Origin: JBOGNO01 sp050747245 | GTDB lineage: Bacteria; Acidobacteriota; Terriglobia; Acidiferrales; UBA7541 | DNA: 64,000 bases | Direction of reading: 5' to 3' | NCBI GenBank assembly: GCA_050747245.1 | Contig: JBOGNO010000015.1 | Span: 1 to 64,000 of the forward strand | Part shown: one piece after another, positions 25,539 to 34,196 of the stretch | Layout of the letters: every line of letters starts with the position of its first letter | Position numbering within the stretch: the first letter of the stretch is position 1 | Position numbers and translations under genes: made by a program | The notes under the pieces: generated by a model | The model's database searches: none | Told to the model about the DNA's origin: nothing | What the model saw: the letters and a program-made list of their open reading frames with translations, nothing else

Positions 25539-26351
25539 ATGAAGAAGCAGCAGAGATTTGCCGGTCGCGTGGTGATGGTCACGGGCGGAAGCCGCGGCAT
25601 CGGCCACGCCATTGCCCTGGCATTCGCGGAGGAAGGGGCCAGCGTGGCCGTGGTGGGAACACGGCCGGCGGCAGTGAAGAGCGTCGCGGATGAGATTGCT
25701 AGTGCGGGAGGTCGCGCGCTGCCTTTGGAGGGAGACGTCTCGGCGGAAAATGACGTGAAGCGGATCGTATCGCTGACGGAGCGAACCTTGGGGCCATTGA
25801 GTGTGCTGGTGAACAACGCGGGAATTGCCGGTCCCACCGCCCCCGCGACAGAAATGGAATTAATTGATTGGGAGCGCGTGCTAGCCGTGAATCTGACTGG
25901 ACCGTTTTTGTGCTCGCGGGAAGTGCTGCGCGGAATGATTGCCAGAGCTCAAAATGGGAAGGAGAATGGCGCGATCGTGAACATCGGCTCCATTGCGGGG
26001 AAAATCAGCTATCCGCAACGCGCGCCCTACGCAAGTTCGAAGTGGGGATTGATCGGACTGACGCTGACGCTCGCGGAGGAAGCGGGCGCCCATGGGATCC
26101 GCGTGAATTGTATTTGTCCCGGACCCGTGCAGGGAGAACATCTGGACACCGTGATCGAAAAGCGCGCCGAGGCGATGGGCGTTCCGGTCGAGGAGATGAA
26201 AAAGAAATTTGAGAGCTACACGATGATGAAACGATTCATTCCCGCCGCAGACGTTGCCGCGGCAACTCTGTTTCTTGCATCAGATGAAGCTCGAAACATC
26301 ACTGGCCAGGCTCTGGACGTGACCGGGGGTTGGGCGGAAATGCGCAGTTAA
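25539..26351 (+). CDS. SDR family oxidoreductase
   Basis: 270 aa, a classical short-chain dehydrogenase/reductase. The cofactor motif TGGSRGIG is at residues ~15-22, NNAG follows, then the catalytic Ser (NIGSIAGK), YASSK (Tyr-x3-Lys) and the PGPVQGEH segment after the active site. The C-terminus ends with the usual FLASDEARNITGQALDVTGG. It is probably a 3-oxoacyl-ACP/CoA reductase-like or sugar/steroid dehydrogenase; the substrate cannot be assigned. It is followed after 22 bases by a secreted-protein gene. Confidence 0.93.
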   Translation: MKKQQRFAGRVVMVTGGSRGIGHAIALAFAEEGASVAVVGTRPAAVKSVADEIASAGGRALPLEGDVSAENDVKRIVSLTERTLGPLSVLVNNAGIAGPTAPATEMELIDWERVLAVNLTGPFLCSREVLRGMIARAQNGKENGAIVNIGSIAGKISYPQRAPYASSKWGLIGLTLTLAEEAGAHGIRVNCICPGPVQGEHLDTVIEKRAEAMGVPVEEMKKKFESYTMMKRFIPAADVAAATLFLASDEARNITGQALDVTGGWAEMRS

Positions 26352-26373
26352 GAATGGCAAGAGGGAACTGGAA

Positions 26374-27144
26374 GTGAAACTGGGCTCGATTGTAATTGCG
26401 GCGGTATTTTTTCTTTCGGCGGTTCCTGTGCGAGCGCAGAAAACGGCGGCGGACGATTCCGCGCGGCTGCGATTCCAGAAACTTGCCGCGCAAGTGCGCG
26501 AGGAGCGGCGAAGCGAGAGCGGAGAGACGCCGAGTCTGGCGCCGACGCTCACGGTTCTGGATGAGATTGCCTTGCGCTCTCTGAACGCTGCGAATCCTGT
26601 AGATCTCGCGGACGCCAATCGCGAACTGGCCGAGTTGCCGAGCGGAGATACCTCGCTCAGCGAAGGATACGTAATCGTACGCGTGCGCGAGGATCCGTCA
26701 GTGGTCGCGCTGGTCGCCAATTTTGGGCCTAGCGGTCCTTCCGCTGTGCGAGTTTATGAACAGCGGGATTCCGGGTATGCGCTCGCTGGACGGATCGATC
26801 ACCTCTCGCAGAGCGCATTTTTCGACCCTGCACTTCTGCTGATTCCTCTCTCGCTCCGCGACGGAGTATTCATCACTGTTTCGGGACTGAGCGATGAATT
26901 TTCGACCGGGATGTTCATGGCGTGGCGATTCACCGGGGATCGCTTGGAAAAGCTCTGGGGAACGGACCTGGTGACGCGAGCGAGGTATGAAAAAGTGAAC
27001 GATGGCCTCGATCTCACCTACTGCGCGACGAGCGATCCGGACGACCCCGCGGCATGCCGCCGAATGGTCCGCGAGCGCTACCTCTGGAAAGGCGGCGAAT
27101 GGAAAAAGACGGAGCAACACGACCTGCCCACGAACTCGCACTGA
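26374..27144 (+). CDS. Secreted protein of unknown function (GTG start)
   Basis: 256 aa. A signal peptide (residues 1-21, cleavage after VRAQ) precedes a mature region with alternating charged and beta-strand-like segments and three cysteines in a short stretch near the C-terminus (YCATSDPDDPAACRRM). No domain recognised. The GTG at 26374 has GAGGGA 7-8 bases upstream. Confidence 0.65.
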   Translation: MKLGSIVIAAVFFLSAVPVRAQKTAADDSARLRFQKLAAQVREERRSESGETPSLAPTLTVLDEIALRSLNAANPVDLADANRELAELPSGDTSLSEGYVIVRVREDPSVVALVANFGPSGPSAVRVYEQRDSGYALAGRIDHLSQSAFFDPALLLIPLSLRDGVFITVSGLSDEFSTGMFMAWRFTGDRLEKLWGTDLVTRARYEKVNDGLDLTYCATSDPDDPAACRRMVRERYLWKGGEWKKTEQHDLPTNSH

Positions 27145-27229
27145 CTCTTTCGCTTCCCGGTACCGCCGGTTCATTGACTTCGCCCATTGCTGATGAAAGC
27201 ATGAAGACTTCTCTCTCAGTCGGTGAGCT

Positions 27230-27685
27230 ATGGCGGAACAATATAAGGTCGGCGATTTCATGACGTCTCCAGTCACGTCGCTTTCGCCGCGGTCGAGCCT
27301 TCTGGAAGCAGCGCTGATGATGCGGCGAACGGGCTACCGCCACATTCCCATTACGGAGGACGACCGCTTGGTGGGAATCATTACCGATCGCGACGTGAGC
27401 CGGCTGGCGCCCTCAAGACTCGAAAAAATCACCGCCGAAGAGTACAACTCTGTGTTGGATGCCACGGTCCTTGAATCGGTGATGACCGCTCATCCAGTCA
27501 CCGTGACACTGGCAACGCCAGTAATCGAAGCGGTGGCGCTGCTGCATCGAAGGAAACTGGGGTGCCTTCCCGTGGTGGACGGCGAAAAGCTGGCCGGGAT
27601 CATCACCGTTACGGACATGCTGGAAATCCTATATCGTCTTCTGGGAGGGAAAGCAGTCTCTGCGTTTGAGCTTGAATCCACATGA
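27230..27685 (+). CDS. CBS-domain pair protein
   Basis: 151 aa made of two CBS domains: VGDFMTSPVTSLSPRSSLLEAALMMRR-like start with GIITDRDVSR ending the first (~1-65), and VMTAHPVTVTLATPVIEA with GIITVTDMLEIL ending the second (~80-145). Stand-alone CBS pairs bind adenosine nucleotides and modulate partner enzymes or channels. No partner is evident nearby. Confidence 0.9.
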   Translation: MAEQYKVGDFMTSPVTSLSPRSSLLEAALMMRRTGYRHIPITEDDRLVGIITDRDVSRLAPSRLEKITAEEYNSVLDATVLESVMTAHPVTVTLATPVIEAVALLHRRKLGCLPVVDGEKLAGIITVTDMLEILYRLLGGKAVSAFELEST

Positions 27686-27818
27686 TGCGTCCCCCTCGCA
27701 TCGGTGGATCCAGAGCGGAATCTCTTCTAGGAAGCCCTTCTCGGGGTAAGCGCACAGCAGCGTAAGAGAAACCCGATTCGCTGCAGCATCATCCAATCAG
27801 GCTGGGAAATGAGGTTCT

Positions 27819-29207
27819 ATGAAACGAATTCTCGCGGCGGCAGTCATTTCAATTCTCGCGATTCTGGCGGCCAGCGGGCAGCAAACGAAATCGCCCGGTG
27901 TGAACGCGCCCCAGGCAGCGGTTGCACCCAGTCCCGAATTTCTGAAGGCAGCAGATGAAGTTCTGGCGGACATGGGAAGGATTCTGGATTTGCCGCCGAA
28001 AGAGTCGCTGAAGAAAAGTCTGCGCTCGAAAGAAGAGATTCGTGCGTACTTGGTCAAAGAGATGAATGAGGACCGTTCGCCGGCGGAACGAGCTGCCGAC
28101 GAGAAGGTGCTGGAAGCATTCGGACTGCTGCCCAGGGGATTTCCATTGGAATCGTTTCTTCTGGATGTGCTGACGGACCAGGTGGCGGGACTCTACGATC
28201 CCAAGGAACATGAGTTCTACATTGCGGACTGGATTCCCGCGGATGAACAGAAACCGGTGATGGCACATGAGCTGACGCACGCACTGGACGACCAGTACTT
28301 TCACATCGACGCGTGGGAAAAAGCGGCGCGGCCCAACGATGACGCCGAACTCGCGCGCGATTCTGTGATCGAAGGTTCCGCAATTGCCGCGATGCTGGAT
28401 TACACCCTGCGCGATTCGAAACTCAGCATTCGGGAGATGCCCGATGTCACCGCGCTGCTTTCGAGCCAGGCGCTCGGCGAAATGGCGAAAGATCCGCATC
28501 TTGCGAAGGCGCCGCCCATCATCGGCGACGAGCTGCTATTTCCGTACCTGGCGGGCACGGGATTCTCGCAGAAATTCCTGAAGTCAAATACGGGTTGGGG
28601 CGATTTTAAGAAGGTTTTTGCGGACCCTCCGGTTTCCACCCAGCAGATACTGCACCCGGAGCTGTATTTATCCGGCCAGAAGCCCGCGAACGTCACGCTT
28701 CCCGACATTTCGGCGGCTCTGCCTGTGGGGTGGAAGAAACTCGAAGAAAATGTGCTTGGCGAATTTGGACTGAACGAAGTCTTAAAACAGTTCCTGGGAC
28801 AGGAGCGCGCGGAGAAAGATTCACCAAGCTGGGCGGGCGACCGCTACGTTCTTTATCAGAACGAAAAGGAGGACCGCAGGCTCCTGATTTATCGTCTGCA
28901 CTTGCGCTCTCCTGACGCGGCGACGGATTTCATGAGCGAATATTCGGAACTCCTGCAACTGAAATACAAAGTGCGAACTCCGGTGCACAAGCAGGGCGAG
29001 ACGCTGTGGTTTCAGGCCGGAGCGGGCGGCGTCTACTTGCGGTGTCACGAAAGCGAATGCCTCGTCGTGGAAGGAGCTGAACGGGAGTGGTTCGACAAAA
29101 TCAATCAGGCCATGGGCTGGGCGGCAGTATCGCAGTCATCTCAGAGCACCTACATCAGTCCGACCCCTGAAACGGCGGTCCCCACGCCTGTAGCGGAAGC
29201 TCGCTAG
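27819..29207 (+). CDS. Secreted zinc metallopeptidase-like protein
   Basis: 462 aa. A signal peptide (residues 1-20) is followed by an extended domain with VAGLYDPKEHEFYI and MAHELTHALDDQY at ~148-160; HELTH is a standard HExxH zinc site. A downstream Glu in DSVIEGSAIA could be the third ligand, as in gluzincins. The rest (residues ~200-430) is unassigned. The family is frequent in Acidobacteriota. Substrate and biological role unknown; likely periplasmic or exported. Confidence 0.8.
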   Translation: MKRILAAAVISILAILAASGQQTKSPGVNAPQAAVAPSPEFLKAADEVLADMGRILDLPPKESLKKSLRSKEEIRAYLVKEMNEDRSPAERAADEKVLEAFGLLPRGFPLESFLLDVLTDQVAGLYDPKEHEFYIADWIPADEQKPVMAHELTHALDDQYFHIDAWEKAARPNDDAELARDSVIEGSAIAAMLDYTLRDSKLSIREMPDVTALLSSQALGEMAKDPHLAKAPPIIGDELLFPYLAGTGFSQKFLKSNTGWGDFKKVFADPPVSTQQILHPELYLSGQKPANVTLPDISAALPVGWKKLEENVLGEFGLNEVLKQFLGQERAEKDSPSWAGDRYVLYQNEKEDRRLLIYRLHLRSPDAATDFMSEYSELLQLKYKVRTPVHKQGETLWFQAGAGGVYLRCHESECLVVEGAEREWFDKINQAMGWAAVSQSSQSTYISPTPETAVPTPVAEAR

Positions 29208-29238
29208 GCAAAGGCGGCGTCTCTCGGGCGAGTGGTAT

Positions 29239-30249
29239 CTATGCGTTCGCCAGACGGCGAAAGACCATCAGTGTCAGGTCGTCGGCGCGGGCGGCTCCTG
29301 CCGTGTGATTCTTCAAATCCGATAGACAGGCGTGGGCCAATTTCTGCGGTTCTAGCTTGGAGTTGGCAGAGACCACGCCCGAGAGCCGTTCCAATCCATA
29401 TTCCTTGCCGGCGGCGCCTGCCGCTTCCGTAAGGCCATCAGTATAGAGGACCAGCGAATCGCCCGTGGCCAAGTTCATGCGGCGCGACGTGAAGCGGGCA
29501 TCGCTGAACATCCCGAGAGGAAGCCCGGTGGCGGAAATTTTTTCGACGGCCTCGCCGCGCAGAATGAGCGCAGCACAATGCCCCGCATTGGCGATTTCAA
29601 TTTCGCCGGAGCGCTTCGCCCATCCGCAGATGAGCGTGGCATACTGCGCCGCTGTCGTGCTTTCGCTGAAAAGGCGGTTCGCGAGGTGGAGCATTTCGCT
29701 GAGCGGCATGCCTACGCTCGTCAGGCTGCGAAACATGGCGTGCAGGTGGGTCATCAGCATGGAGGCGGAAACGCCTTTTCCGGCGACATCGCCGAGCACG
29801 AAGAAAAGCGTGTCGCCGGCCTGCCCGCCCGGGATGATGTCACAGTAATCGCCGCTCACCGGGCCGGCGGGCTCATAGAGGAAATGAATCTGCCAGCCCG
29901 CATGGAGCAGGTTGCGCTCCGGGAGCAATCCGCGCTGCACGCGCCCCGCAAGCTCGAGATCGGCCTCCAGGGCGCGGCGGTGCGGCTCGTCCAGGTGGTC
30001 AATGCAGACGCGCGTTAGAGGGTCAGCGAGCAGGCGCTCCGCTTCGACGGGGTCATGGCAGGCTTCGCAGATGCCGAAGGTTCCCTGTGCCATGCGCGCG
30101 AGCGCGGAATCCACCTCCTCGATCAGTTTCTCGACCGATGGATCGCTGTCCGTTTCCAGCCGCACCTCTTCCAACCGGGAACGCCGCACTTCCAGTTGCT
30201 GGCGGAGGAATGGTTCACTTGCGGTTGCCATTTTCGTCGCCTCGTTCAT
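29239..30249 (-). CDS. PP2C/RsbU-type phosphatase with an N-terminal DksA/TraR zinc finger
   Basis: 336 aa. Residues ~13-90 resemble the DksA/TraR family: a coiled-coil then a zinc finger with C61-x2-C64-x17-C82-x2-H85, a CCCH variant of the usual four Cys. Residues ~95-335 form a SpoIIE/RsbU PP2C phosphatase with GPVSGDYCDI and FVLGDVAGKG (metal-binding Asp), NAGHCAALIL, LVLYTDGLTEAA and ADDLTLMVFR. RsbU phosphatases dephosphorylate anti-sigma-factor antagonists. The zinc module suggests RNA polymerase or redox input. AGGAG lies 8 bases before the ATG. Confidence 0.9.
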   Translation of the reverse strand: MNEATKMATASEPFLRQQLEVRRSRLEEVRLETDSDPSVEKLIEEVDSALARMAQGTFGICEACHDPVEAERLLADPLTRVCIDHLDEPHRRALEADLELAGRVQRGLLPERNLLHAGWQIHFLYEPAGPVSGDYCDIIPGGQAGDTLFFVLGDVAGKGVSASMLMTHLHAMFRSLTSVGMPLSEMLHLANRLFSESTTAAQYATLICGWAKRSGEIEIANAGHCAALILRGEAVEKISATGLPLGMFSDARFTSRRMNLATGDSLVLYTDGLTEAAGAAGKEYGLERLSGVVSANSKLEPQKLAHACLSDLKNHTAGAARADDLTLMVFRRLANA

Positions 30250-30309
30250 TGAAAATACTCCTAAGGATTTTTTGCTGCTATCCGGAATCAGCTTTCAAAG
30301 CCTTTCCAC

Positions 30310-31626
30310 CTATCCTCGATTAGATTCTCCAGGCGCCGCAAAGCTTCCGGCGACTTTCGCCTCGAGCAGGGAACCGGAACACGAATCGAGCTTGCGCTTC
30401 AAGCGCTTCAGGCGATGCTGAAACGCGGCTTCCAGGCGCCGCCCTCGGACTGTGTCTATAGATCCGCTGCGAGTCGCCCGACGCAGCTTTTTGAGCGCTT
30501 CGCACGTGACATCCGCGGCATGCTGCGGGCGAGCGGCACGGTGCTCGAGATAAATCGCGAGCTGCACCGAGGCTTCGAGCGCATCTTCGATGCCGCCGTG
30601 CGAATCGGCGCGCAAATCTTCCCAAAGCGCGGTCGCTCGCGGGAAATCGGCTTCGCGCTTTGCCAACATTGCGAGGCCTCGCTTTGCCACGCGGCTAATT
30701 TCTTCCGGGAGCCCTTCCGCCAGCGCGCGCTCGCAGAGCTGCCTCGCGCGTGCGGCCTCCCCGCGCTGCTCGAATAGCCGCGAGAGGCCGTAGAGATCGC
30801 GGGGGTCGCCGCCGGACGCTTCGGGCGCGGCCAGCAGATTCAACATTCGCTGCGAGAGCGCGGCGAGTCCCTGCAAATCCATTTGGTTGTGGCGAAATAC
30901 GGGAACCAGCGGGTCCGCGGATCCGCCGCGAACATATTCAAAATAGATCTGCGGAATCAGCTCGCTCATCACGTCCACGCCGCGATCCCATCCGAGGATG
31001 TGACGTTCGAGATCCTGCAGCCGCGCCGAGCCCAGCCGCATGCGCCACAGTCGGCGCGCCGGATGGAGCAGATCCAGATGCATACTCGGCGAACGCGGCG
31101 AAATCGCCCGCGTCATGCGGTAGCGTGTTTCAAGCAGCGGCCAATCGAATGTCTTTCCGTTAAACGTGACCAGCACGCGGCGCGATGCCATGCGCTCCGC
31201 GAGCGCGACCAAAACAGAATGCTCCTCGCTGAAGTCGCGCATGAAGAACTGTTCCACCTGCAGTCCGCCTGCCTCCCACCATGCGACGCCGACAAGAAAT
31301 GCGTATGTGCCCGTTCCGCCGGCCATGCCTGTGGTTTCGGTATCGAGGAAAAGCCAATTCTCGATGTCGAACGCTTCCTTGGGCGCGCCGGGCGCCAATA
31401 CGCTGAGTCCGTCGAGCGGGGCGTCGCAGCCAGATGGTTCAGCGAACCACCGCCGCAGCGACAGATGCTCTCCATACTTCGTTGTCGCGGGCGAGGCAGC
31501 GAGAAGCTCGGCAAGCCGTGCGGCGCCTTCAGGCAAATTGGTGGCGTAGCCTCGCTTTGCCGTTGATGAGCGTCGTGGCGCGCGCAACGCGCTGACGCGT
31601 GCGAGACGATCACTCGCGTTTTTCAT
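30310..31626 (-). CDS. mrfB: MrfB-like 3'-5' exonuclease (ribonuclease H-like fold) with TPR-like tail
   Basis: 438 aa. The exonuclease domain (~residues 95-270) has FLDTETTGMAGGTGTYAFLVG (DEDD motif I), VTFNGKTFDWPLLETR (motif II) and NQMDLQGLAALS (motif III). The C-terminal third (~290-430) has TPR-like helices. In Bacillus subtilis the homologue YprB/MrfB acts with the helicase YprA/MrfA in a UvrA-independent repair pathway for mitomycin C damage. The ATG at 31626 overlaps the helicase stop (ATGA). The frame is open further upstream but that lies inside the helicase gene. Confidence 0.88.
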   Translation of the reverse strand: MKNASDRLARVSALRAPRRSSTAKRGYATNLPEGAARLAELLAASPATTKYGEHLSLRRWFAEPSGCDAPLDGLSVLAPGAPKEAFDIENWLFLDTETTGMAGGTGTYAFLVGVAWWEAGGLQVEQFFMRDFSEEHSVLVALAERMASRRVLVTFNGKTFDWPLLETRYRMTRAISPRSPSMHLDLLHPARRLWRMRLGSARLQDLERHILGWDRGVDVMSELIPQIYFEYVRGGSADPLVPVFRHNQMDLQGLAALSQRMLNLLAAPEASGGDPRDLYGLSRLFEQRGEAARARQLCERALAEGLPEEISRVAKRGLAMLAKREADFPRATALWEDLRADSHGGIEDALEASVQLAIYLEHRAARPQHAADVTCEALKKLRRATRSGSIDTVRGRRLEAAFQHRLKRLKRKLDSCSGSLLEAKVAGSFAAPGESNRG

Positions 31627-34034
31627 TGGCGAGCCTGCGCGTGAATTCTCGCAAGAATTTCCAGCGCCACCTCTTTCGTATGCTCGCTGCGATCTCCCGC
31701 GGGGCCGACGCACGAGGGGCACCCACTCTGGCACGGACAGCTGGAGATGAGTTCGCGAGTGCGCGTGAGAAGAATTTCATGCGCGAGAAAAAGCGGCTCG
31801 CTGAATCCGATCCCGCCCGGATAGGCGTCGTAGAGATAAAGATTGGGCTCGAAGAATTCCCGCGGCTCTGTAGCATCGCCCGTACTATTCCCGGAAGGAA
31901 TGTCGTCCGCGATTTCCCAGTCAGCGTTTACGCCTGGGCTGGGCGGTCGCTCGCCTATGGCCGTGCCCAGGTCGCGGCGATCGCACATCAGCAGGAGCGT
32001 GGCCATGGACTCGAGCGCGTACAGCAGGCCGAACATTCCGCTCTGGCGTTCCGAAATCGTGAACGGAAGCGAAGTGACCAGCGCGCGCCGGAGCGTGATC
32101 CAGAACGCGGTGGTGTGCATTTCGTTCTCAGGCAGCTCCAGTTTTCCCGCGCCGATATTTTCATTGGTAAAGAATTTGATTTTCTTGAACCCCACCACCT
32201 GCGATCGCACCAGCACGTCGCCGTGCGCGCGCGCCGCCGGACCGGCGATGGGCTCTTCCTCCGCGATTTCCAGCACGCGCACCTGCGTGTAGCGAATTGC
32301 ATCGGTGAAATAGTCCACGTCCACGCGCTTGACGTACGCCTTCCGCTCATCGAAATCCAAGCGCTCGACGTGATACTGCTGCCCCTGGTGAAGATAAATC
32401 GCCTTGGGATGCACGGTCGTGAGCGCGCTCGAAAAATCCACTTCGCCGATCACCGCGGGCTGGCCCGATTCTCCGCCGGTGATATCCACGATCACGAAAT
32501 TATCGGACGTCACCGAGCGCAGGCTGACCGTATCGGCCGGGTAAGCCTCTTCCGTCCAGTGCCAGTGGCCTCCGCTCCAATGGAGAAATCCGGCCTTGAC
32601 GAGCCGCTCGCAGATTTCCCGAAGGTCAATCTCCCCGAATTTTTCCGAAGGTTCGAGCGGCAGCTCGAATGCAGCGCATTTTAAGTGGTTGATGAGAATT
32701 TCCAGATTGTCCGGCTGTACGAACGCATGTTCCGGCGAGCGGCCGAAAAAATAGTCAGGATGCTGCACGATGAATTGGTCGAGCGGCGCCGAAGACGCGA
32801 CCAGCACGGCGCAACTTGTGCCGCTTCGCCGTCCGGCGCGGCCGGAGCGCTGCCATGTGGAAGCTATCGATCCCGGATATCCCGCCATCACCGCGGCGTC
32901 GAGCGACCCTATGTCAATCCCCAGCTCGAGCGCGTTCGTGGCCACCACGCCGCGGATGTTCCCATCGCGGAGTCCGCGCTCGATTTCCCGCCGCTCGTTC
33001 GGAAGATAACCTCCGCGATAGCCGCGAATCGTCTCCCGCTGGCCGGGAGGAGTGGGAAACGCCTGCTTCAAATAAGTCAGCATCACCTCCGTGTGCAAGC
33101 GGCTGTTCGCGAAGACGATGGTTTGCAATTTGCGCGAAAGCAGCTCGCGCGAGACGCGCGTGGATTCATTCAGGTAACTCCGGCGGATGCCCAGATTGCG
33201 ATTCACCACCGGAGGGTTGTAGAAGACAAAATATTTTTCTGCCGCGGGCGCGCCATTTTCTTCCACCACTTCCACTTCGGATGCAATCAGGCGCGCGGCA
33301 AGTTCGCCGGGATTTGCGATGGTAGCCGAGCAGCAGATGAATTGCGGATTCGAGCCATAAAAACGCGCGATACGATGCAGTCGGCGCAGCACGTTCGCCA
33401 GATGGCTTCCAAAGACCCCGCGGTACGTGTGCAGCTCGTCGAGTACGATGTAACGCAGGTTCTCAAACAGCCGCGTCCAGCGCGTGTGATGCGGCAGAAT
33501 TCCGGTGTGCAGCATGTCGGGATTGCTGAGCACGATGTGGCCGCGCTCGCGAATCGCCCGCCGCACGTCTCCGGGCGTGTCGCCGTCATAAGTGAAGACA
33601 CCGAAGGAATCGTTCAAGCGGCGGCTCAGGTCGTCTAATTCCGCGAGCTGATCCTGAGCAAGCGCCTTGGTCGGGAAGAGATAGAGTGCGCGCGCATCCG
33701 AATTTTCGAGGACGGCATTCAGCACCGGCAGGTTGTAGCAGAGCGTCTTTCCCGAGGCTGTGGGCGTGACGACGACAACGTTTTTACCTTCACGCACTTT
33801 TTCGGCGGCGATGGCCTGATGCGTGTAAAGCTCTGCGACGCCCTTCGCGCGATACGCGGCAACCAGTTCGGGCCGTACCCAGCCAGGCATGGGCGCGTAT
33901 TGCGCTTCGCGCGCCGCGATGTGCCGCACGGCGGTGATGATCTCGCCCGAATGGTCGCGCGAGGCCAGTTCGCCCAGGGCCTCTTTGACCGTTTCAATCG
34001 TCGAACGCGCACGCACCGCCAGTAGATGTCCCAC
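31623..34034 (-). CDS. mrfA: MrfA-like DEAD/DEAH helicase with DUF1998 zinc domain
   Basis: 803 aa. Superfamily 2 motifs in order: YTHQ (Q-motif), TPTASGKTLCYNLP (Walker A), LDELHTY (DExH), CCSATIANP, then helicase C with ATNALELGIDIGSLDAA and QRSGRAGRR. The C-terminal DUF1998 region carries CPCQSGCPSC, the zinc site known for this family. It is coupled to the downstream mrfB. GTG at 34034 is chosen because AAGGA lies 6 bases before it; a GTG at 34040 abuts the ribosome site. Confidence 0.92.
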   Translation of the reverse strand: MGHLLAVRARSTIETVKEALGELASRDHSGEIITAVRHIAAREAQYAPMPGWVRPELVAAYRAKGVAELYTHQAIAAEKVREGKNVVVVTPTASGKTLCYNLPVLNAVLENSDARALYLFPTKALAQDQLAELDDLSRRLNDSFGVFTYDGDTPGDVRRAIRERGHIVLSNPDMLHTGILPHHTRWTRLFENLRYIVLDELHTYRGVFGSHLANVLRRLHRIARFYGSNPQFICCSATIANPGELAARLIASEVEVVEENGAPAAEKYFVFYNPPVVNRNLGIRRSYLNESTRVSRELLSRKLQTIVFANSRLHTEVMLTYLKQAFPTPPGQRETIRGYRGGYLPNERREIERGLRDGNIRGVVATNALELGIDIGSLDAAVMAGYPGSIASTWQRSGRAGRRSGTSCAVLVASSAPLDQFIVQHPDYFFGRSPEHAFVQPDNLEILINHLKCAAFELPLEPSEKFGEIDLREICERLVKAGFLHWSGGHWHWTEEAYPADTVSLRSVTSDNFVIVDITGGESGQPAVIGEVDFSSALTTVHPKAIYLHQGQQYHVERLDFDERKAYVKRVDVDYFTDAIRYTQVRVLEIAEEEPIAGPAARAHGDVLVRSQVVGFKKIKFFTNENIGAGKLELPENEMHTTAFWITLRRALVTSLPFTISERQSGMFGLLYALESMATLLLMCDRRDLGTAIGERPPSPGVNADWEIADDIPSGNSTGDATEPREFFEPNLYLYDAYPGGIGFSEPLFLAHEILLTRTRELISSCPCQSGCPSCVGPAGDRSEHTKEVALEILARIHAQARQ

Positions 34035-34196
34035 CGTCACTCCTTCGCTTTTTCTTCGCTAAAGGGTAGCAGACCATCCCGAGCCCCGCAATCGGATTTT
34101 TGCCGAACTCCACAAATTATTTCTAAGAATCTCTAACGAAATCTCTCCTCAGTCGCATTGCGCCTTCATCAACACTAGGATTCACACCTCCGGAGG

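Noticed and set aside
31599..33638. Long plus-strand open frames (361 and 317 codons) opposite mrfA
   Set aside because: They mirror the helicase codons and show no domain, while the helicase motifs are all intact on the other strand.
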